64,000 nt of DNA from Monarcha castaneiventris obscurior (taxonomy: Eukaryota > Chordata > Aves > Passeriformes > Monarchidae): positions 1,577,001 to 1,641,000 of the forward strand of contig JAMPIT010000493.1 in the NCBI GenBank assembly GCA_026261815.1, given 5' to 3'. This document shows positions 49,801-61,800 of this stretch, piece after piece. The first letter of the stretch is position 1. The number at the start of each line of letters is the position of its first letter. The notes below the pieces were generated by a model, which had not been told where the DNA came from, ran no database searches, and was given only the letters and a program-made list of their open reading frames with translations. The position numbers and the translations under genes are program-made.

Positions 49801-52800
49801 TGTACAGCTCCCTCCATGGGATATTCCAGAGGTCAGATAATAAATGCATTCTTCACAGGGTGAGGTTTGTGAAGGACAGGCCTATTTGTAACTTCACTTG
49901 AGTAGTTCTAACGCAGCCTGGAGCATCGGAAGTCTTCAGTGGGAGGTTCTGTGTGTGCCCTCTTGTGCTCAGGTCTGTTTTCAGGTTCCTGGCTCACATT
50001 AAAATGATGAAGTAGTCCTTGGAGTGTGGAGCTGATAGAAAAAAGCCTTCCAGTGGAAAACTGGAGGAGTGGAAAACTTACCTTCCACTGGAAGATTTTT
50101 CTGGGTGGTGAGGGGAATACTTGCAATGGAATCCACAAACACTACAAAAGGAGTTAACAATGAATGAAGGTTTTAGGAGTCTCAAGTGTGTTTTCACTAG
50201 TTATTGAAGCATTTCCATCTTAAAAAGTGTCAGCGTTGGAGGCCCAGCAGCATGTCCCCTTGTGCTTGCTCAGTGCTGATGGCAGGGACTTGCTGAAATA
50301 CACTGACATGTTTGAAAATGGTCATGGTATCACCAGATTTCTTCACTTTCTTCCAGTTTTCTGATCCCCATGAGCCCTAAATCATTAATGGTATATGAAC
50401 TGATGCTTTGCATGAGTCTTACAGAAGTTCCTGCCCTGTTTGGTTCTCCCTATTCGGGCTCAGCCACTGTTTGGTCCCATGTGTTGGTCACATCTTGCTT
50501 TCAGTGGAACTCTACTTAAAGCTGTTTTTTTTTCTTGGAGACTTTTCGCCTCCTTAATTCTGCTCGCAGGAATTTCCTCTTTGGCGTTGTCATCCATGGT
50601 CTGCCCACAGCTCGCTCTCCTTCTTCCATCATCTCCACTTCTCCCACTATCTTGGCCTGCTGGTGCCTGGCAGGGCATCCTGCCAGTCTCCTGCTTTGAT
50701 TAATCTGGCATTTCTCTCTGTCTAGTTGTGCAGCACGCGGGGGATCAGAGCAGAATCTGCAGCGCTTAGGGAAACGCTCCCTGAGAATTTGTTTGCTGGA
50801 AAAGGGTAGGAAATGAAATTGGGACACAGGAGAGAGAAAAGAGGCAGCAGAGATAGAACTGTGTTGGTCCTCGGAGCAGCACTGAAGCCAGTGGAGCAAA
50901 GGGCTGTGTGAGAAACAGACAGTGGAGGATGGGGTGTATGGTAGTAATCTGTGGGTTATGGTGGTCTGTGGGACAGGTTGCTGGTTTGCCTTGTTTTACA
51001 GCAGATCCTTGCAGACTGGCTCTATTTTTCTCAGTACAAGTCAAGAGTTGAACTTGGCAGTCTGTTCAAGGTCTTCCAGGGCTGCGTTTCCCCTGGCAGG
51101 AGCAGCACTGTCCTCCCCTCTGCCCCAGGAGTTGCCTTGTGCTGGCTCCAGGATTCCTTCTCTTGGCAGGCTGAGCCCTTGGGGCTGACACTTTCCAGTG
51201 GTGTTACCAGCTGTGAAGGGCCATGGGCAGAAATGACAGCAGGGCTGCTGCTTTGGCCCCCCACATCATCCTTTGCTGGCTGAAGAGAATTGTGAAGCTT
51301 CCCTTTTTAAATTTAAAAAAAAAAAAGGGGGAGTAAGAGGAGCAGGAGAGTGTTGGGCTATTTCTTTGAGGTGCTGTAGCCATCAGCTGGTCTCAGGGGT
51401 GGGTTCCTCAGGCACCACTGCTGGGAACCACATCTCTGTGGGTTTGGCCTCCAAAGCTTTTTGTTGAACTTCCTTTTATTTCTTTCAGGCAGATAAGAAG
51501 GACTCACAAGGGAACAATACAGTGTCGGGATTTGAAATTCTTCTTCAAAAGCAACTTAAAGGGAAACAAATGCAGAAAGAAATGGCAGAGTTTGTTCGAG
51601 AAAGGTAACGAGCACTTTGTTATCAAAGTATATATTTATTGAAATAATTTTTTTCCAATTTAGCTATTCCTTAAATACATTAATGCTTAATGCTTAAGCT
51701 GCATAAAAGGTATGCTACAAATTCTTAATGAACATTTAATATTTCTTTAATGTTCATCCACACTCTCCAGTCTTCTCCAGCTCTCACTTGTCTCTTGTGC
51801 TCTGTCTGAGTTGTATTGCACAAAGGCTGCCTGTTTAGAGGGAACCAAGAAGGTTTGAAGCTGCAGATTCAAGGAAAAAGCATTAACAGGAGAGAAGCAG
51901 AGTGGAGATGATATTTAGAAAGGAAGGATTTTGTCTGAAAAATACAGAAGCAATTTGTTCGCATGGAGTGTAGGCACAATTTCCTAGAGGAAGATGTAAA
52001 AAGACATCACTTTGGACTTTGTTATAGAAGCACAGGATGGTTTGGGATGGAAGGGACATAAAGATCATCTCATTCCAGCCCCTTGCTACCTACGTGTATA
52101 GGGACACCTCCCACTGTCCCAGGTTGTTCCAAGCCCCGTCCAACCAGCCTTGGACACTTCCAGGGATCCAGGGGCAGCCACAGCTTCTCTGGGCACCCTG
52201 TGCCAGGGCCTCCCCACACTCACTTTCTGGTTTCTGTAGCCTTTGACATCAGACAGTCCAAGAGACAGTTACAGTGTGACCAGAGGTAGAAGGAAAGACC
52301 ACCTGACACATTAAAAATACAATTGAGAAATAGGCTTGCTAAGGGAGAGAGGATGGCCAAGGCAAACAGAATTGTGATAGTCAGGGAAAAGAGGGGGAAG
52401 CTGCCTCAAAGGAAGTAATATATAATGAAATTTGACAGAAATAAAGGCAAGATGCATTCAAGGGGAAGGGAAAGTTGGTGTGAGATTAGAGAGAGCGGGG
52501 GAGAGCAGCTCTGACACTGTGGGGAGGCAAGTCTGTGTCCTCAGCAGAGGAAGAAGCAGGAGGGAGAGGAAAGACAGAAAAGATTCACTGTGTGCTGGAA
52601 ACAGGAAAGGGTTGGGAATTGAGTGTGAAGAGGGTCTAGATGGGGGTTACAGAAAGATTAATACATTTTTCATCTGTTTGTAACAAAGGATCGGGGTTGT
52701 TACGTGTGGAAATGGAGGAGGATGGTGTTGGAGTTATTCATGGAAATACTGCTCAGGCCATCAGGGGAACCTCTACATTCCCAGCTAAGAGGGCTGAAAT

Positions 52801-55800
52801 ATTGATAAAGTTTTCATGATGACCATCAGGTGCCTTGGGGAACACAAGACCACATTTAAGTGGGAATTTTCATGTCCAGAAAAACTCTCTTTGTACCCAT
52901 CTGCCTGCTGGAGGTGGGATTCAGGCAGCTAATGAAAACAGCCCTTCAGTAGGAAGCTGGTGTACGACATGATAACCAGATTTCTTCATCAAATATCCAA
53001 CAAGAGGGAAGCTAACTGAAATTTAGTTTATCAAGTAGATGCTTTTACAGGAGCTTCTGGTATATTGCAATCTTAGAGCAATTACTTGTTCATTCAGTTC
53101 TTGTTGACAGAGGTAGGGTTATAAAAGTCAAATAATCACAAGCTTTGACTTTAGTAAGACAGACCTCAAGAAAGGGAGGAAAGTAAGTAATAAATAAACC
53201 AAACTGAAAAATCCAGGGTGTTGGTGTGAAAGAAGGAATTACTTTAAATCAGAAGTAAAAATCAGGTCCAGCATTTGCATTCAGGGAAGGACTCCAGAGC
53301 AGCCAAAAAAGTCTGCAGACTGCCCTGAGAAGCACCAGGTATAAGAAGTAGTGTTTCCATTAGCAAAGGAACATTGTCTTATTCCCTTTTTAATTAAGCT
53401 GTGGTATGTTTGAAAAGTGTAAGTTGAATAGCAGATGATTTAGCTTCTGCCATGTTCAGCAGATACATGTATGCACCTTTGACTGTTTGTCTGCCACAGT
53501 TTGTGGAAGACTTCTGCAGTCTCTGCACTACAGGAAAGGTAATTATGCTTCTGTTGTTTGATAATTTCATTGTTCCCTCCTAATCTGGAGAAACTGTGAA
53601 GAAAGACTGAAGTCACAGCCTTCCCACAGTGACAGTTGTGTAGCTGTCCGTCAGATATCCTCCACCACCTTTTCTCCCCGTTCCCCCTGTTGTCTTAATC
53701 TATTTAGTTTCTCCTTGCATGGCAGTCACATCAGATCATCTTTGCCTCCCTTTGTAGCTCTCTAGTTTTTCTTCATCCTCTATAATATGTCGTGACTGAA
53801 ATCGTTTGAGTGTGGGCACACGAAGTACTTTTCTAAAAAAAATAAGAAAAAAAAGAAGTAAAAGGGAACAGGAAATAAACATCCAAAGATCAACTAGAAC
53901 TAATAAAGTCAGAACAGTATGCACTTAAGAGCTGTAATGCTTCTGACTATACAGGGAGTGAAATCCTGAAAGTTTTCAAACAAGTTGTGGAATCAAGAAC
54001 TTGAAGGTTTTTTTGTTAAGAACATGGGATTACTGCCAAACAGCCACATGGATTTCTGGAAATGGACTCAGGACTCAGGAGTTCCGGCATGTTTGTGTTC
54101 CACAGTCACCACAATCCAGAGTTTGCAGTGTGTTTGTATCAGGCAGGGTCACGAAGCAGATTTTTGCCCCTCTTTGGGGTTTATCTTGGTTTTTAGCCCC
54201 TTTTGGCCACAGATGGTGACAGGAAGCCAGGCTGGGGTAGAGTAATTTATTTCTTATATTCGGGGCTCTTCATCTGTAGACATTTCACCTTTTTATTTTT
54301 ATCTTTTACTGATATTCCTGCTTGCCAGGCAGTCTGCCCTTTTCGTAGTGCCATCCATTTGTACAAGTAACACCTGAAATCCCTGAAAAAATCTTGGAGC
54401 CTAGGCCAAAGCTGGAACCAGTGAGGAGCACTTCCATCAAAGCCAGAGGCTTTGCTTGCCTGGGACCACACTGAGGAGAGGCACTGATGGCAGCAGACAT
54501 AGTGTGACTGATGTGTGATTGTGAAATCATGAGAATCATGGAATCATAGAATGGTTTGGGTTGGAAAGGACCTTAAAGCTCATCCAGTTTCACCCCTCCC
54601 AGTGCCAAATTCCAGCAGGAATGTAGTTCATGATAAAGGCTGTAGTCTGGAGCTTTGGCTGGTAACTGAGCCCAAAGCAGTGAGCCTTGGCTCTGGGGAG
54701 AGACATTTGCACCTGTATTATTGTTGACCTGTTCTCTCTTTCCAGTCCACAGAAATTGTCACTTCTGAGACAAGATTAGTCTCATCCTGAAGCAGGTCTT
54801 TAAAATATGTTGGGTGAAATGTGCCTGGATAAAGCCCTTTTCATAGTGAGGTCCTAACCCAGTGTAGCCTTGGATGCTGGACATCATCTGTGTTTGTTGG
54901 TGTTGTTAGAGCAGGCGTGGGGAGCTGGCTGTGGTAGAATAGGGACAAGAGCGAACGGAAGATTTCGCGATGTAACGGAAAGCAAGAGGCAGTGTGTAAC
55001 CTTCCTCCCCCTTCATTCCTCTATGATAAGAATTTCTCTAAACAATACAGCCCTTCATAACCCCAGTAGCTTTCCACCCCTTACTAACTTTTACCATCCC
55101 ACCGTCCCCCCTCCTGACGTAAAAAAACCACCTCAACTATATAACCCCACAAAGTAAAACAATAAAACGCCATTTTAATCATCTACCATATTAGTGCTGT
55201 GTGTCTGTGGCCCGAGCAGCTTGGGAGCTAAGCCAAGCTGCCGTGCCGGGTTTTAAACCAAGTCGCCACTGCCTCACACACCTTAAAGCATCAGCTGGCT
55301 GCTTTTGTCCTCGTGGGAGGGGGAAGAAGAGGACCCCCAGCTCCTGGGTAAGGTCTGTAGAACTGTGTCCCACCAAGCTGGGGATCACCTTGGGCCTCAG
55401 CCAGCTGCATCCCAATCAATGGCTGGAAGTGACATCCCAATCAATGGCTTTGCTGTGGAGCTGTCAGCTGTGGGACCCAGACCTGCTCCCTCCCCTGAGC
55501 TGCGAGCATAACGAGAGTGGCACTTCCCCTCCCACACATCCACCAGGATATTTTCAGCAGCCCAGAGCATCAGATCTCTCTCAGCTGTCTCAGGGGACCC
55601 CCTTTTAGCTGAAATGTGCCCCACAAAAGTGCACTTGCTCAACTTGCTGCTGCAAATGGGCATGCCAGAAATACCCCACCTTCTGACGTCTTTATGGACA
55701 GACACTTCAAAGCCGGTTTTGCCCCTGCTTGTGCATAGTTGGCACAGAATCAGGAGTTGTGCTACCTGGGGGCCACACAGCTCTCTCAGAAATGCTCTGT

Positions 55801-58800
55801 TGAGCAAGCTGTGTTGAAAACCAGCAAACAGACAATGTTTGCTCTGCCTGGCAGCATGGGCACCTTGCAGTTGTTTCACTGGGAGCAGAAGTCAGGGAAG
55901 GTGGAGATGGGTTTCAGGCATGATGCCCATCACCTCTGCACCAGCAGCTGCTCATTCCTCCCTGCTGGGCAGTCAGCACCTTGTCCCCTCACCCCACAGC
56001 TGCTCTCCTTCCTCTCCCTGCAGTCATTCCCTTCCCTCTTCTGTGCCCTCACCACTGGCAAGCTCAGCTCCTGTTCTGGTCTGATGAAGACAAGGACAGG
56101 GCAATGAGTGGGGTGAATGAGAGGAAGGGGTTGCACCAGCCACATCTCTGCCATATCACCTTCACTTTGTCACCTGTGACAGAGGGCAGGAAGCATTTGG
56201 TGTCCCTAAGAAAGGTGCAGTCCAGCACCACAAATCTCATTTGCATTTTTCCTGGATCGCCGTGTTCCTTCATCTTTGCCTCAAGGATGTGCAGCCTCAC
56301 ATTTCACAGCAGACTGAACCACGTGCTGCTGGCTTTGCAGACAGCCCGTGTTGCACAGCAGAAACACTCTGTCCTTGTTATTTGCTCTCCAGAACTGTAG
56401 CTTCTTCATCTAATTTTGTCTCACATGCCATCCTGCATATAGCCCTGCTCTTGCCACTGCATTTTTAGCATATGGGGGGAGAAGACGGCTCATCAAACTG
56501 GTGCTGCCAAGCCCTGGAGACTGAAAGGAAAATTCCTGTGGCAAAATCTGTTAAAATGCAGAGAATTTCTTCAAATTACGTGGGTTTCTGCCTTAAAGCT
56601 TACTTACTGCTGTCTTTTTATTTTCTTTCTGTGTGTATGTGAGTGTAGGATAAAGATTGAGGAGGAATATGCTAAGAACCTGTCCAAACTGTCTCAGAAT
56701 TCCTTGGCTGCTCAGGAAGAAGGGTAAGTGTGTCTCTGTGAGTTTCACAGAAGACAAATTTTAACATAAAAGGCATTTCTCCCATGCAGGTACATGTAAT
56801 TTTCCCCAGCTCTCCCGTTGAGTAGAGGTTTATTTAGATTATCACCCTGGGTGTTTTGTGGAAGATGGAATTGCTTCGGAGTTGTTTGTTGGGTTTTTTT
56901 TTTTAAGTTGTTAATGAGAATTTTTTTAGGAATATGTGTATAAAATGTTGCCTTTCCAATCAGGTTTGTATGTTGTCCTTGTTGTAGCCAGGACTAGTTC
57001 CTTCCAGGATTAGCATGTATATGTACTAAACTACTCTGAAAATGGAAGAATATGTAGAATATATATACTACTGAGGGTAGATGTGTAAGGTCAATGCCAG
57101 TACAATCAGAGCAGCACAGACAAGAGGGAGGATGAAGAAGTTTCTTCTCATCAGGGTTCTGGCCCTTCAAGAAAAGCCACAGATTGCCCCTTATTTACAA
57201 CATTTTTATTCTTTAGAAGTTATTAAGAAGACATTAGGCAATGCAATTCAGACTAAACTGCAGTTCTTCAGTAGTAATGAAAAGGCACCACTCCTGAAGA
57301 ATCAGAACTTGGTAGCTCTGTCTGTTCCATCACAAACCCTCTAAGCACTGACAGCCAAAGTTGGAAATGACTGTCCTCCCCATAGGTTTGACACAGTGTT
57401 TTTGTGCCAGCACTGAAGCTCCATGAGGTGCTTTGCTCAGCTTCCAGGGGCCAAGGACAGAAATTGCAGGAGGGTAACTGGGCTGTTACTGCTCTGAGCA
57501 CCCACAATGACAGTGGTTTCTGTCCTCTTTAGGGGTGGATGCTCAGCTGATCCTAGCGAAGCTAGAACCACTTCCTTCTACATCTTCCTTCCACTTTCTG
57601 CTACCCCCAATAGGAGAATGGGGGAATGAGTGATAAAATGAAGGGGAAGGAGACTAGAGGAGAGGAGGTGAAAAGAGAGGGAATGATTACCCAAGCCTAA
57701 GTGTCAGTAAGAACTGGGAAGTGGGAGAGGATCTCAGGGTGGGTCTAGGGAAGGAGAAATGCTGGGAGCACTTCCCTAGGTGTATCTAAGTTGTTTAGCT
57801 GATGAACACCATATTTGAGGACTCAAGTCCTTGGAGCAGTGTCCGAGGTGACAGATCATTAGTTTGAAATTGCAGATGACGGGTGATTTTTCAGGCTATC
57901 AGGAAGAGTCAAATCTCATTATTGCTGAAAAGGGGATGGGGAAGAGATAGAAGGAGCCAGGAACTGTAGATCACTCAGCTTTATTTAACCTTGGCAAAAA
58001 GGTAGAATAAACCATCAAACTTGCCCTTAGTGGAAAACTAAGGTGATGAGCAGTTGTTGTAGATGCATAAAGAAAAATGCCAAGCCAACCTAAATTCCTT
58101 CAGTGATGGAGTAAGAGAGTAGGTCAGGCATCATAGCTCTTGATTTAGTATTGCTTTTTGCAATGGGAGATTCTTGTAGGCAGACAAGAGAAACGGTGGC
58201 CTAAATAAAGCCTAATGTGCAAAGAGCTAGGTAAGAAAAACCCACTACTTACAGAAACTAAACTGCAGAAAGTAGCTATGGAATGAGATCCCAAAGGGTT
58301 TTTCCTGAGTCCAGGGGGTTTTAAAATGTTTTTGTAATGAACAACATAGGATAGAAGAAATAATGGATTTCCTGTAATCAGAGATGTGCCAGAGCTAGGA
58401 GGGTTGGTATGTATAATTTGAAGAAAAGGTTGCAATTCATAATTCTTGTGTTAAAATGGAGAAATTAACTGAAAGAAAATAAGATGCATTTTAATGAGGA
58501 CAAAGCACGGCGTTTTATACTTTCACAGGATGCGAAAGATACAGTTACATAACAGTTTGTGGGAGAAGGATCTGGCTATAGTGAATCACAAGCTTATTCA
58601 TCAACAACTTCATGCTGTTGTCTAAAAAGGCAATCATATTGAAATATGCAGAAGAAAGAGTGACACAAAATAATCTGTTACATGTTTAGCAACTGGAGTT
58701 GTACTGTACTGTACTGGGGACAGCATAGGTTTGGTTATGATGCTTTCAGAGGAGTCCTGGCTGTTGTGGAGGGTCTGGAGGAGTGTGCCTTAGCTGCCAT

Positions 58801-61800
58801 GGTCTTGGAAATAATCTGTCCAAAAGAAAAAGACAATGGAGAAATTTTCAAGTGCTTAAAAGCTCTGAGGCTTTTCACCTAAAGTGGAAATCTGTTCTCT
58901 AAAGTAGGGTGTAAAGTAGAAGAGGCAGTGGAAGATTTGCATTGGTGGAAATAAGGATAAGATACTGAAGGATTTTGGTGATGGAGGCTCTGGTGTCTCT
59001 GTATGTGGAGATCGCCATGAACTTTGTTTTCAAAGATCTGCTGCATTCTGTGCCAGTAGAATTCTGCCTTGGTCATAAAGGTTGGTTGTTTTCTCAGATT
59101 TCTGCCACCCTTTTCCATGATTTTGCTGATCAAGATGTGGTATAAAGTGTTGTGTCAGGTTTGTCTGACGGATCCCATGGAGGAGGATGGGCACTGATCA
59201 TTGTCCTTCTCTTCTAACAGCACACTGGGAGAAGCTTGGGCTCAGCTCAAGAAGAGTCTAGCTGATGAAGCAGAGGTTCATCTCAAATTTTCTTCTAAGG
59301 TAAATAGTTCTTTCTTTTCCGAAGATTTTGGCCCTGAATTGGTGGGCCTCTCCCTTCAGTGCTTGTTAGTGGAGGAAATACACGTGCCTATAGTACAAAT
59401 TTAGAAGAATTAATAAGTTGGTGAACAAACTTACTGAAACTGTCCAATCTTCCTCCCAAAATCAATTTATTTAGTCTACCTGATGTATAAATTAAAGCAC
59501 ATCTAACTTTAATTTTTCATTAAAAAAGAAGTAAAACTGATTCTAGAGGGTCTTTACCTGGGCTCTACGTTCCAGCCAGTAAATTTAACTAGTGCTTGTA
59601 CACTTTACTTCTGCAAAGGAAGAATTGAAAAGCAATATTTGGCTTCTCAACAAGAATCTACTCTGTCTGGAAGGAAGAGAACCAGGACTCTGGCTTCTTT
59701 GTATCATTAGCCTTTCTGAAAAGTGTACTGGGAACATCATGTTATTTTTGGTCTTTCTCTCAAGTGATGCCCAAGGAGGTTTCTTCTCCAAGTTATGGTA
59801 TTTATCTGGGTTTTTTCCACCACGTGTGACATGCTCTTGAATCCTGTTACATTATGTTAACCTCTGTGTGTGTTCAAGTTCAATACAGTGGCAGATATCT
59901 CAGCACAACAGCCGTGTTCTGGAGGAAAATTATAGCTCTGCACCATTTGTAAGCAATTCAGCAGAGATTACTCAGGCAACCAGCTGCTGCCTTGGTAACC
60001 TGCTGCTCTGCCTCAAACTTCAACATCAGGGCTGTAATTAGTGAAATACTTTTTGCTCCCCATTGTCCTCCTGTATTGTTTCCCAAGAGGAAAAAATGCA
60101 CCCTGGAGCGATGTGTGTGTGTAGGCAGGCCAGGTAGAGGGGCTTTTCCATTATTTTGCTTCTCCTTAAACTCTGCACAGAAGCTCCTGCAGCTTCCTCT
60201 AAATCCATCCCACTGTTTGTGTGGATGTGGCACTTCAGGGGCATGGTTTGGTGGTGGACCTGGCAGCCCTGGGTTATCATTGGACTTGATCATCTTGGAG
60301 GTTTTTTTCCAACCATAATGACTTTATGATTCTGTGTTCTCATACCTGCTTGGTAGTTTCTACTTTTGTCTTCCTTTTATTAACATAATACGTTTTTACA
60401 CATAGTGATGATCATTAATGAAAGCACAAACAGCTCCCAGTCAGAGCAGGACTATCACCCACAGGGAATCAAGTCAGCTACACCTCTGCCTAGCTGAGCC
60501 TTGAGTACCTCTAAGGACAGAGATTTCACAATCTCTCTGGTCAGCCTTCTCCAGTGCCCAGCCACCATTCTAGTGATTCCTTTTGATTTTGGTTTTTTGA
60601 ATTATATTAAACCTGAACCTCCCAGAACTCAGTTGTCTGTTGTGACTTTGCCTGGCCCTGCAAAGAAGTATTTGGTTCTGTTACCCTTTCATCTGACCTT
60701 CACACGGCTGTAGTTAGATCATTGAGGTGTCAGGCTGCACCTGCTTAAACAGACTCTGCTTCAGGCTTGCTTCACCATTCTAGAATATGTGCTGTAGAGT
60801 CTTGGCTGATTTTGTTGCCTCCCTCCAATAAAAGACTGTACTGAGCTTAGATAAAGTTTCCTTCCCCATTAAAAGCCCTGGAGAAAGGCTGCAAATACTT
60901 GTTTTGAGGGGCTATTTTCTACTGCTCCACTGTAGGCTGTGTTAACTGATTACAGACCCAGCTCACCTGCATTGGTAGAGTGCAGTATCCCCACAGGAGT
61001 GACAATAGAGAGCAGCTTCTGGGGAGGTGAAATACCTGTATCCCTCCAGAGCTCATTTTTTGGATGTCAAAACTGTGTATCAGAAGGCCAAAATGATGGA
61101 AACTCATAGAGTCGAGTATTAGCAGATACGTCAAGATAAGTCCTGTGTCTGCTCTTGATGGATTTCCCCTCAGTTCATTCCAGAGGTTTCTTGCCGCTAC
61201 TTAGAAGAGCTTCAGCTGAATAATCAGGCTTCTCTTTAGGCTCCCTTACACTTGACAGAAATAAATAAAATGTGGCCTTCTTGGCTCTCACTTCACTGTA
61301 CTGGAAATGCAGCCATGGCACCAGAGCCCCCAGACTCACCCCACTGCAGTTCAGGTTAGTGGCTTTAGTTGGGCACTTTGGGGGGTTTTAAGCAAGTTGC
61401 CCTCAGTTAGGCCAGAATCTGAGCACTGATAGTGCTCTGAATATTTCCTGTAGTTTGATCTTCTGTGTAAAAAATGATACAACCTGTCAGAGAGAGGGGA
61501 AGACGAGATTTCTGTCCTTTTGCTCCCTTCAGTTAATATTCCCTAAACAGAGCTCTCCTGAGTTTTGTAGTAGCTTAATTCAGAGCATTCTTGGGCAAGA
61601 GAAGCCTGGCATTGTCTTTGGCTGCAGCATGTGAATTGTTTTCTCTTTGTCTTGAGCTCTTCTCAGAAGAAGGAAATGGTCTCAAATTGCACCAGGGGAG
61701 GTTAAGATTAGATGCTAGGAAAAAAAATTCACAGAAATGGTTTTAAAGCATTGCAACAGGCTGCCCAGGACAATGGTGGAGTCACCATCCCTGGAAGTGT

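Larger units (their letters stand above)
51605..56648 (+). other. GAS7: GAS7 intron (5.0 kb) with alpharetrovirus-like LTR
   Basis: This intron contains CR1 fragments (52026, 54533) and a 364-bp solo LTR (54930-55293) in the same orientation as the gene. It also has a short tandem duplication near 55407-55450. No coding exon is seen. Confidence 0.9.
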
